A stretch of 49,849 nt of DNA from Clostridia bacterium (GTDB taxonomy: Bacteria; Bacillota_A; Clostridia; Christensenellales; Aristaeellaceae), in the NCBI GenBank assembly GCA_017530275.1, contig JAFXMP010000305.1, positions 1-49,849 on the forward strand. Direction: 5' to 3'. The notes beneath the pieces are model-generated. The model had not been told where the DNA came from. It worked only from the letters and a program-made list of their open reading frames with translations, and made no database searches. Each line of letters starts with the position of its first letter. Position 1 is the first letter of the stretch. The position numbers and the translations under genes are program-made. Positions 42,867-49,849 of the stretch are shown here, one piece after another.

Positions 42867-43936
42867 TATTTGACACCCCCCGTCGCAAGTTTCGCCCTGT
42901 TCCTGGCGCGCTTGGAAAGGTAATTGCTCACAGGTTCGGACTGCAGCACGATCACCACGGCGATGATCATCGCCTTGAACGCCATGGTGGCTTCGGAAGC
43001 GATGCCGAAGTAATACACCAGGGTGACGATGGTGCGGATGATAATGGAGCCGATCGCGGTGCCCACCAGGCTGAATTTACCGCCGGTCATGCTGGTGCCG
43101 CCAATGACCACCGCAAGAATGGCGTCCATTTCAAAGTTCAATCCGGCGTTGTTCGAGTCGTTGGACATGATGCGGCTGGAATAGATCAGCCCGGAAACGC
43201 CGGAGAGCAGGCCGGTGATGGCGAAAACAATGAAGATGACCATTTGCGCGTTGATGCCGGACAGGCGGCTGGCGTTGCGGTTGATGCCCACGGCTTCAAC
43301 GAACGTGCCGAAGGCCGTTTTCCGCACAAACAGCCACATGAGCAGGATCACCACGGCTGTGATGATGATCGGCATCGGGATGGCCAGAAAACTGCTGTTG
43401 GCGATGCGATAGAAGGGGGTAAATTTTGTGGTGAACTGCCTGCCGTCCGTGGTGATCTGGGCGATGCCGCGGCCGCAGACCATCAGGATCAGGGTGGCGA
43501 TGATGGGCTGCATGCCGCCCTTTGCAATCAAAAATCCGTTGAACAGGCCCATCAGCGTGCATACGCCCAGCGGCACCAGCAAGGCCAGCGCGTAAGGCTT
43601 TACGGAATAGTCGCCCGGCGTGATATACTCGGCCACGTCCCAGCGCATGAACTTGAGCGCGATAGCGCCCGACACGGCCACCAAGGCGCCTACGGACAAG
43701 TCCGTGCCGCCCAGCGCAATGACCAGCGTCATGCCCATGGCGATGATGGTGATTTCGCTGGAACGGTTCAGGATATCGATGATGTTGCCGTAGAGCATCC
43801 CGGTATCTTCCTGAATTTTCAGGCTGAAAAAGTCCGGGCGCGCGATCAGGCATACCAGCAGCACCAGGATTTCCGCAACAATGGCCCAGGTAACCTTGGA
43901 ACGAAGCAGCTGGGTCAAATCGATTTTCTTTTTCAT
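42866..43936 (-). CDS. ytfT: Sugar ABC transporter permease YtfT-like
   Basis: A 356-residue RbsC-type permease. Conserved stretches: EITIIAMGMTLVIALGGTDLSVGAL, GMQPIIATLILMVCGRGIAQ, FGTFVEAVGINRNASRLSGI, and ILAVVIGGTSMTGGKFSLVGTAIG. ATG 43936 has GGGAGGTG upstream; the open frame extends further back through the ATPase gene but lacks a start signal there. The start overlaps the ATPase stop (TAATG), and its own stop overlaps YjfF, so the three genes are coupled. Confidence 0.93.
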   Translation of the reverse strand: MKKKIDLTQLLRSKVTWAIVAEILVLLVCLIARPDFFSLKIQEDTGMLYGNIIDILNRSSEITIIAMGMTLVIALGGTDLSVGALVAVSGAIALKFMRWDVAEYITPGDYSVKPYALALLVPLGVCTLMGLFNGFLIAKGGMQPIIATLILMVCGRGIAQITTDGRQFTTKFTPFYRIANSSFLAIPMPIIITAVVILLMWLFVRKTAFGTFVEAVGINRNASRLSGINAQMVIFIVFAITGLLSGVSGLIYSSRIMSNDSNNAGLNFEMDAILAVVIGGTSMTGGKFSLVGTAIGSIIIRTIVTLVYYFGIASEATMAFKAMIIAVVIVLQSEPVSNYLSKRARNRAKLATGGVK

Positions 43937-45480
43937 TACGCCACACCTCCCGCGGCCTCGGCGCCTTCCGCGATAATGGTCAGGATCTTTTCCTGCGTGC
44001 AGTTTTCGCCATCCAATTCCGCCACCTTCTTGCGGTCGCGCATGACGATGATGCGGGTGGAGCAGCGGATGATTTCGTCCAGCTCGGAGCTGATGAAGAT
44101 GATGGACACCCCTTTTTCGCACATTTCCAGCATCAGCCGCTGAATCTCCGCTTTTGCGCCGACGTCGATACCGCGCGTGGGTTCGTCCAGGATCAGCACC
44201 CGCGGATCGGTGGCCATCCACCGCGCCAGGATCACCTTCTGCTGATTGCCGCCGGACAGTTCGCCGATCTTTTTTTCGGCGTCGGGCGTCGCGATGCCCA
44301 ATTCCGCGATATATTTATCCGCAAGGGCGTTTTGCTCGCGCCTGCTCATGGGATGCAGGAAGCCTTTGCGCGCCTGCACGGCCAGCGCGATGTTTTCACG
44401 GATGCTCAGATCGCTGATGATGCCGTCCCGTTTGCGGTCCTCCGGGCAGAAGGCCAGGCCCTTGGTCAGCGCGTCGTAGGGATTCTTGATTTTTTTATTG
44501 CCTTTCTGCTTCGCGTTCTCCCCGATCCCCGTCAGAACGATCGTCCCGTGGGACAGGTGCGTTACGCCGAAGAGCAATTCGGCCGTTTCCGTACGGCCGC
44601 TGCCCAGCAGACCCGCAAAGCCGATCAGCTCGCCCTCCCGCACGTTGAGGGAAATATCGTCGATTTTTCCAGGCGAACCGATATGGGTGGCCGTCAGGCG
44701 GTCGGGCGTGCCCGGCGCCACATCGGGCCGCTTCAAATTGAAAATGGCGTCCATGTCCTTGCCGACCATCTGGGTAACCAATTCCACTTTGGTGATGTCC
44801 TGAATGTTATACGTGCCCACCAAGCACCCGTTGCGCAGAATCGTCAGCCGATCGCTGATGGCGAACACCTGATCCAGAAAGTGGGTAATAAAGATAATGC
44901 CCATGCCCTCAGCCCGCAGGTCGCGCATCACGTCGAAGAGCAGCTGCACTTCGTTATCGTCCAAAGAAGAGGTGGGCTCATCCAGGATCAGGATCTTCGC
45001 TTTCACGTCCACCGCGCGCGCAATGGCCACCATCTGCTGAATGGCGGTGGAAAAATAGGAAAGAGGACGCGTCACGTCGATATCCATGCGGAAACGGGCC
45101 ATCAGCTCCCGGGCACGGCGGTTGATGGTGCGCCAGTCGATCTGGCCGTGCTTCATGGGTTGGCGGCCGACAAAAATATTTTCCGCTACGGTCAGGTTGG
45201 GGCACAGATTGACTTCCTGATAAACGGTAGAAATGCCCATTTCCATTGCGTGCTGTGGGCTTTGCGGCTGGATCTCTTTGCCATCCAGGATGATGGTGCC
45301 GGCGTCCTTATGATGCACGCCTGTCAAACATTTGATCAGTGTGGATTTGCCCGCTCCATTCTCGCCCAGCAAAGAATGAATCTCTCCCGGACGCATAAAA
45401 AAATCCACCTTATCCAGTGCTTTCACGCCTGGAAATTGGATTTCTATCTGGCGCATTTCAAGTAGGTTATTCTCCGACAA
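43936..45480 (-). CDS. ytfR: Sugar ABC transporter ATP-binding protein YtfR-like
   Basis: A 514-residue double ATPase of the ribose/galactofuranose class. The first domain has Walker A GENGAGKST (about 38-46), TAIQQMVAIARA in place of the usual signature, and Walker B ILILDEPTSSLD. The second domain has the degenerate Walker A GLLGSGRTE typical of the class, signature LSGGNQQKVILARW and VLILDEPTRGIDVGAK. The start is TTG 45480, with AAGGAGG at 7 bases. A hairpin between this gene and the upstream receptor gene should lower its expression relative to the receptor. Confidence 0.95.
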   Translation of the reverse strand: MSENNLLEMRQIEIQFPGVKALDKVDFFMRPGEIHSLLGENGAGKSTLIKCLTGVHHKDAGTIILDGKEIQPQSPQHAMEMGISTVYQEVNLCPNLTVAENIFVGRQPMKHGQIDWRTINRRARELMARFRMDIDVTRPLSYFSTAIQQMVAIARAVDVKAKILILDEPTSSLDDNEVQLLFDVMRDLRAEGMGIIFITHFLDQVFAISDRLTILRNGCLVGTYNIQDITKVELVTQMVGKDMDAIFNLKRPDVAPGTPDRLTATHIGSPGKIDDISLNVREGELIGFAGLLGSGRTETAELLFGVTHLSHGTIVLTGIGENAKQKGNKKIKNPYDALTKGLAFCPEDRKRDGIISDLSIRENIALAVQARKGFLHPMSRREQNALADKYIAELGIATPDAEKKIGELSGGNQQKVILARWMATDPRVLILDEPTRGIDVGAKAEIQRLMLEMCEKGVSIIFISSELDEIIRCSTRIIVMRDRKKVAELDGENCTQEKILTIIAEGAEAAGGVA

Positions 45481-45494
45481 AGGGATCCCTCCTT

Positions 45495-45533
45495 AAGAAA
45501 AGGCAGGGCGGAAAGTCGCCCATCCGCCCTGCC
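45495..45533 (-). terminator. Attenuating terminator between receptor and ATPase genes
   Basis: GGCAGGGCGGA (45502-45512) pairs with TCCGCCCTGCC (45523-45533); on the minus strand TTTTCTT follows. It lies just before the ATPase ribosome-binding site. Confidence 0.8.
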
Positions 45534-45572
45534 ATGGACTCGTGATTTTTTAATCGTTGGTATGCGCTGTCA

Positions 45573-46565
45573 TCAATACACGCGCTCGTCGATGACGTCG
45601 CCGGCCTTGATGGAAACCACGCCGCCCACGTCGATGCCGCCGTCCATATCATAGACGCCTTCATCGGGATGCTGCAGTTCCTTGGAGCCGGGCACGCCGG
45701 AGAGCAGGTTTTCGATGCACTGCACAACCGCGGGGCCGTACAGAGGAGTGCACTCGATGGTGGCGTTCATTTCGCCGTCAACGATGGCCTGGAACGCAGC
45801 CTTAACGGAGTCGCAGCCCACGATGATGATGTCCTTGCCGGGCACGAGGCCGGCAGCCTTGATGGCTTCGATGGCGCCCAGGGCCATGTCGTCGTTCTGA
45901 GCGATCAGCACGTCGATCTTGTCAATGGACTTGAGCCAGCTCTCCATCAGAGCCTGGCCTTCAGCGCGGGTGAAGTTGCCGCTCTGCTGGGCAACCAGCT
46001 TCATGTTCGGATAAGCTTCCATAGCGGCCAGGTTGCCTTCGGTACGGCCGACCTGCGCGCCGGAACCGGTGGTGCCTTCCATGATGGCGACGGATACTTC
46101 TTCTTCACCGCGGCCGAGGGTCTTGAGGTATTCGCCGGCCCACGCCACCTGACGACGGCCTTCTTCAACGAAGTCGCCACCGAAAGCGGCATAGTATTCG
46201 ATCTTGTCCATGCAGTCAGGCATACGGTCGACCAGGATCAGCGGGATCTCCTCGTCGTTGATTTCCTTGAGGACTTCTTCCCAGCCGGAGTCCACGATGC
46301 AGGTCAGAACGATCACATCGACGCCCTGGGTGATGAAGTTGCGCAGAGCCTTGATCTGGTTTTCCTGCTTCTGCTGAGCATCGTCATAGGTGTAGATCCA
46401 GCCTTCATGCTCGCCAACCCACTTGCCGATGCTGTCGGTATTGGCGGTGCGCCAGTCAGATTCCTGACCGATCTGAGAGAAAGCCACGGTGACGTCGTCA
46501 GCCAGGGCGACGCAGCAGCTCAGCGCCATCAGCAGAGCCAGTACCAGTGCAACCAGTTTCTTCAT
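45573..46565 (-). CDS. ytfQ: Sugar ABC transporter substrate-binding protein YtfQ-like
   Basis: A 330-residue periplasmic-binding-protein family 4 type receptor. Signal peptide MKKLVALVLALLMALSCCVALA, mature start DDVTVAFSQIGQESDWRTAN, which is very close to YtfQ of other bacteria. Other features: DDAQQKQENQIKALRNFI, GVDVIVL, LVDRMPD, MEGTTGSGAQVGRTEG, IAQNDDMALGAIEAIKAAG and CTPLYGP. A cysteine pair in the signal (SCCVA) could allow lipidation. GAAGGAGG precedes the ATG. First gene of the operon. Confidence 0.94.
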   Translation of the reverse strand: MKKLVALVLALLMALSCCVALADDVTVAFSQIGQESDWRTANTDSIGKWVGEHEGWIYTYDDAQQKQENQIKALRNFITQGVDVIVLTCIVDSGWEEVLKEINDEEIPLILVDRMPDCMDKIEYYAAFGGDFVEEGRRQVAWAGEYLKTLGRGEEEVSVAIMEGTTGSGAQVGRTEGNLAAMEAYPNMKLVAQQSGNFTRAEGQALMESWLKSIDKIDVLIAQNDDMALGAIEAIKAAGLVPGKDIIIVGCDSVKAAFQAIVDGEMNATIECTPLYGPAVVQCIENLLSGVPGSKELQHPDEGVYDMDGGIDVGGVVSIKAGDVIDERVY

Positions 46566-46615
46566 AACCTATGTTCCTCCTTCATATTTGCGGCAAAAGC
46601 ACCGCGTTTGTGTAA

Positions 46616-46644
46616 ATTCTATCATATAATTCCCAAATAGTAAA
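46616..46644 (-). promoter_or_regulatory. Promoter of the ytfQ operon
   Basis: On the minus strand TTTACT (46639-46644) and TAGAAT (46616-46621) are 17 bases apart, about 50 bases before the ytfQ start. Confidence 0.55.
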
Positions 46645-46983
46645 GAGGTATTGGGGACACAACCGAACAAAAAAGGGTCAAATTCTGTTATACATCCAGA
46701 TAGCATCATAATACTTCCTATTGTATACAAGGGCTGGTTACATTTCGGGAACATGCGTCTTTCCGTTTCCTCAAATGATGCGAAACCTCAATTTTTGCGG
46801 GAGGCCTGCTCATTCATTGCAAAAAACGGATGCGCGTTTTGCCTGTTTTTTTGTAGAGAAAAGGCGCAAAAAGGCCGAAAATGTACAGGAATACAGGCGC
46901 GGCGCTGTTTTGTCCCGCAAAAATAGGCCCGAACAAATATCCGGATGCGGCAAAAAAAGTGAGATGAAAAATACAAAAATCTG

Positions 46984-47012
46984 TTTACAATTTGTGTAGT
47001 TTGTGCTAAAAT
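46984..47012 (+). promoter_or_regulatory. Promoter of the rightward sugar importer
   Basis: TTTACA (46984-46989) and TAAAAT (47007-47012) are 17 bases apart. The leader to the start codon is about 150 bases. Confidence 0.6.
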
Positions 47013-47170
47013 ACAGCCAAGCTCGTTTGGTATGCGCAGGGATATGGCAGAAAAGCTCCCTTTTGCATGCCCCGCTTCTCAAAAGCGGCGATGTTTTCGC
47101 TATTAGCAGCGTGGATACGCTGTTAAGAAAAACGCGGGAAACCGCGTATAAAAAAAGGAGGAACCCCATT

Positions 47171-48529
47171 ATGAAGAAGGCTCTTGCTCTGGTTCTGGCC
47201 GTTATGATGCTGCTTGGCTGCGTCAGCATTGCCAGCGCGGAAGACAAGATCAAGCTGGTCGTTTGGTCCTTCACCAACGAGCTGCAGGGCATGATCGAAA
47301 AGTACTATCTGCCCGATCATCCCGAACTGGAAATCGAATTCCAGATCTATCCCACCGACGGCAACGCCTACACCACCAAGGTGGACAACCTGCTGGGCTC
47401 CAACCCCACCAGCGACGAAGCTCCCGACATCTTCACCCTGGAAGCTGCGTTCGTGAAGCACTATGTTGAAATGGATTGGACCGGCGACCTCAAGACCATC
47501 GGCTTCACCGATGAAGAGCTGGCCACCGCCTTCCCCGTGATGGCGCAGATCGGCGCCAACGCTGCCGGCGTCCAGAAGGGCCTGTCCTGGCAGTCCACCC
47601 CCGGCGTCCTGATGTATCGCGCCTCCCTGGCCGAAAAGTACCTGGGCGTCACCTCTCCCGAAGAAATGCAGGCCAAGGTTGCCGATTGGGACACCTTCCT
47701 GGAGACCGCCGAAGAACTGAAAGAAAAGTCTGAAGGCGCCTGCAAGATGGTCATCGGCTCCGGCGACATCTGGAACGCTTATCAGTATCAGCGCAGCGAA
47801 GGCTGGGTCGTCGACGGCAAGCTGAACATCGACGACGAACTGCTCGACTTCGAAGAACTGTGCAAGACCCTCGAAGAAGACGACCTGACCCACAAGGGCG
47901 GCGCCTGGAGCGAAGTCTGGTTTGCCGGTATGCGCGGCGAGCTGGAAACCCTGTGCTACTTCCTGCCCACCTGGGGCCTGCATTACACCCTGAAGCCCAA
48001 CTGCGTGGCTGGCTGGGATGCTGAGAACCCCGATTCCGAAGAGAACATCAAGAACGCTACCGAAAACGGCACCTACGGCGATTGGCGCCTGGTGGATGGC
48101 CCCGTTGCTTACAGCTGGGGCGGCACCTGGATGGGCATCAACGCTGCCAAGGCCGAAACTGCCAGCGATGCCAAGAAGGCCGCTATGCATGACCTGATCT
48201 ACTTCTTCTCCCTGAACGAAGACTGGCTGGTTCAGTACGCGAAGGATTCCGGTGACTTCGTTGGTTCTGCCAAGGCCGTGGAAACCATCCTGGCCAACGG
48301 CGGCACTCCCAACCCCTTCCTGGGCGGCCAGGATCACTACGCCATCTTCGCTTCCGCCGCGGCTCTGGCCAACGGCTCTCTGATGAGCGAATATGACGAC
48401 ACCATCAACGGCCTGTGGAACGACTATGTGACCACTCCTTACACCAAGGGTGAAAAGGATCTGGACACCTGCCTGGCCGAATTCAAGGTTGCTGTCGCTG
48501 CCGCTATCACCACCATCACCGTGGAATAA
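47171..48529 (+). CDS. Carbohydrate ABC transporter solute-binding protein
   Basis: A 452-residue family-1 type receptor. ATG 47171 has AAAAGGAGG upstream; longer frames start earlier without one. Signal MKKALALVLAVMMLLGCVSIASA contains LLGC, a plausible lipobox, so it may be a lipoprotein. Mature features: KLVVWSFTNELQGMIEKYY, DEAPDIFTLEAAFVKHYVE, GAWSEVWFAGMRGELETLC and YSWGGTWMGINAAK. It is followed by a terminator and then permease genes. Substrate unknown. Confidence 0.93.
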   Translation: MKKALALVLAVMMLLGCVSIASAEDKIKLVVWSFTNELQGMIEKYYLPDHPELEIEFQIYPTDGNAYTTKVDNLLGSNPTSDEAPDIFTLEAAFVKHYVEMDWTGDLKTIGFTDEELATAFPVMAQIGANAAGVQKGLSWQSTPGVLMYRASLAEKYLGVTSPEEMQAKVADWDTFLETAEELKEKSEGACKMVIGSGDIWNAYQYQRSEGWVVDGKLNIDDELLDFEELCKTLEEDDLTHKGGAWSEVWFAGMRGELETLCYFLPTWGLHYTLKPNCVAGWDAENPDSEENIKNATENGTYGDWRLVDGPVAYSWGGTWMGINAAKAETASDAKKAAMHDLIYFFSLNEDWLVQYAKDSGDFVGSAKAVETILANGGTPNPFLGGQDHYAIFASAAALANGSLMSEYDDTINGLWNDYVTTPYTKGEKDLDTCLAEFKVAVAAAITTITVE

Positions 48530-48574
48530 TCGGCGGTAATGCCCGATAGAATTGGTTACTGAACAGTAACCTCG

Positions 48575-48617
48575 CGGGGCTGTCTTCTTGCCTGACGGCG
48601 AGGGACAGCCCCGTTTT
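48575..48617 (+). terminator. Terminator between receptor and permease genes
   Basis: CGGGGCTGTC (48575-48584) pairs with GACAGCCCCG (48604-48613), followed by TTTT. As in two other importers of this window, it follows the receptor gene directly. Confidence 0.8.
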
Positions 48618-48743
48618 CGGCCCATTACGGCAAAAGGCTTCCCTTGAAGGGGAAGCCCTTGCGCATCCATCGCATTACGCGTCCTTCAATGGAAGCCTTT
48701 TGCGGCTTACGTTTCCTCAGTTCAGAATAAAGGAGTTGGAAGC

Positions 48744-49724
48744 ATGTCCAAACAGATCGCGGTCAATCCGAAGAAAGCCAAATCGGTCAGCTACAGCAAA
48801 TATGGCTATTTCTTCATTGCCCCGTTCTTCATCACCTTCCTGATCTTTGGCCTCTATCCCATCCTGTTCACGTTCAAAACCTCCGTCACCGATGCCGTCG
48901 GCTGGGAAAAGGTGATGAACAACAACATCATCGGCTTTGAAAATTTCCGCCAGCTGTTTGATCCGGGCAGCCTGGTCTACAGCAAATTCTGGGGCGCCCT
49001 CGGCAACACCGTTATCATCTGGTTCTTCAATTTCGTGCCCCAGCTGGGCCTGGCCCTCATCCTGGCCTCCTGGTTCACCGACAGCCGCATCCACCTGAAG
49101 CTGCAGGGCTTCTACAAGGTGACCATCTTCATGCCCAACATCATCACCGCCGCTACCATCGGTATGCTGTTCATGAGCTTCTTCAATTTCCCCATCAGCC
49201 CCGTGAACACCTTCATCCAGACCGCCGGCATTTCCAACATGCCCGTCGAGTTTTTCCGCTCTGTGGCCTGGAGCCGCGGCCTGATCTCCTTCATCCAGTG
49301 GTGGATGTGGTGCGGCAATACGATGATCGTCATGATCGCCGGTATTTCCGGCATCAACCCCTCCCTGTTTGAAGCGGCGCTGGTGGACGGCTGCACCAGC
49401 CGCCAGATCTTCTGGAAGATCACCCTGCCCCTCATCAAGCCCATCCTGGTCTACAACCTGACCACCTCCCTGGTCGGCGGCCTGACCATGTTCGATATCC
49501 CGCACATGATGACCCAGGGCAACCCCAACGAAACCACCAACACCGTGGCCCGCTTCATCTACATGCAGGGCTTCACCGGCTCCCGCAACTTCAACATGGC
49601 GTCCGCCGCGTCCGTGGTTCTGTTCGTCATCATCATTATCGGCTCTCTGCTGATCCGGTATCTGCTGAACGACCATGATCCCAAGCCCGCCAAGCTCGCG
49701 AAAGGAGGCAAGGAAGTAAGATGA
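48744..49724 (+). CDS. Sugar ABC transporter permease, MalF/UgpA type
   Basis: A 326-residue permease with six helices and an EAA loop near residue 210 (FEAALVDGCTSRQIFWKITLP). The cytosolic N-terminus is basic (MSKQIAVNPKKAKSVSYSKYG). AAAGGAGTTGG precedes the ATG. Its stop overlaps the next start (ATGA). It serves the receptor at 47171. Confidence 0.93.
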   Translation: MSKQIAVNPKKAKSVSYSKYGYFFIAPFFITFLIFGLYPILFTFKTSVTDAVGWEKVMNNNIIGFENFRQLFDPGSLVYSKFWGALGNTVIIWFFNFVPQLGLALILASWFTDSRIHLKLQGFYKVTIFMPNIITAATIGMLFMSFFNFPISPVNTFIQTAGISNMPVEFFRSVAWSRGLISFIQWWMWCGNTMIVMIAGISGINPSLFEAALVDGCTSRQIFWKITLPLIKPILVYNLTTSLVGGLTMFDIPHMMTQGNPNETTNTVARFIYMQGFTGSRNFNMASAASVVLFVIIIIGSLLIRYLLNDHDPKPAKLAKGGKEVR

Positions 49725-49849
49725 AAGCGAAGCGTAAAATCATCTTCCTGGTATTGATGGCGGTCACGCTGCTCGCCATGTTCCTCCCCGTCGCCTCGTT
49801 CAATGACAATTCCTCCGCCTCCCTGGCCGCTGATATCGAAAAGCAGCAG
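49721..49849 (+). CDS. Partial gene: N-terminus of a membrane-anchored or secreted protein
   Basis: The window ends 43 codons in. The visible part is a basic start and one hydrophobic helix (MKAKRKIIFLVLMAVTLLAM, then FLPVASF) followed by polar residues (NDNSSASLAADIEKQQ). A MalG-type permease is expected here, but permeases continue with membrane segments close behind, and this one turns polar, so it may be an accessory exported protein. AAGGAGG lies about 12 bases upstream and GGAAG nearer. Confidence 0.55.
   Translation, partial: MKAKRKIIFLVLMAVTLLAMFLPVASFNDNSSASLAADIEKQQ

Larger units (their letters stand above)
46566..47170. other. Divergent intergenic region between two sugar importers
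   Basis: About 600 AT-rich bases without a recognisable gene; open frames here lack ribosome-binding sites and similarity. Each side has a promoter (46616-46644 leftward, 46984-47012 rightward). The middle (46700-46980) shows no clear operator palindrome to me. Confidence 0.6.

Noticed and set aside
47123..48670. 515-codon minus-strand frame
   Set aside because: Shadow of the solute-binding protein at 47171; no domain.

Overview
The window is bacterial DNA from an anaerobic, gut- or rumen-type member of the Bacillota, probably class Clostridia (Christensenellales-like). The evidence is the abundance of carbohydrate ABC importers without dedicated ATPases, strong AGGAGG ribosome-binding sites, GTG and TTG starts, a cysteine T-box leader, a DUF2232-rplI-dnaB operon and Clostridia-type mobile-element genes. 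Species cannot be read from the sequence. No tRNA, rRNA or CRISPR array was seen.

Region 1 (1-29.1 kb) looks like acquired DNA. It opens with a hairpin-rich leader and a MobA/MobL relaxase (293-1957) and closes with a large serine recombinase (27358-29001). Between them is a co-directional locus of about 23 kb for pectin and rhamnogalacturonan oligosaccharides, started by a consensus promoter at 2360. Its first part (4049-16908) is a membrane and surface module: a 989-residue solute-binding protein with duplicated N-terminal modules, two permease pairs, a secreted NHL-TPR protein, a YIP1-family membrane protein, a secreted DUF5696 protein with glycosidase-like layout, and a second solute-binding protein. 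The enzymes are a GH43 in front and, behind, GH95, CE12 acetylesterase, a CE8-CE12 fusion, GH28, GH105 and a beta-lactamase-fold hydrolase. None of the enzymes has a signal peptide. The model is import of oligosaccharides followed by deacetylation, demethylation and depolymerisation in the cytosol. An HTH-DUF5071 regulator and a promoter flanked by palindromic operators precede the recombinase.

Region 2 (29.2-41.5 kb) is visibly more GC-rich and resembles chromosomal backbone: cysE with a Cys T-box, a secreted WG-like protein, dnaB, rplI, a DUF2232 membrane protein, a PadR/DUF1700-DUF4097 operon with a duplicated promoter, two FAD oxidoreductases related to anaerobic glycerol-3-phosphate dehydrogenase, and an HTH/nucleotidyltransferase pair with a palindromic operator next to a serine-recombinase remnant. 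An array of about nine mini-hairpins lies at 30195-30360.

Region 3 (41.7-49.8 kb) holds two divergent sugar importers: a YtfQ-YtfR-YtfT-YjfF type galactofuranose/arabinofuranose system on the minus strand, and a family-1 type solute-binding protein with a permease and a truncated membrane-anchored protein on the plus strand.

Start sites were chosen by ribosome-binding site and often differ from the longest open frame. Family assignments come from motif recognition, not from a search.
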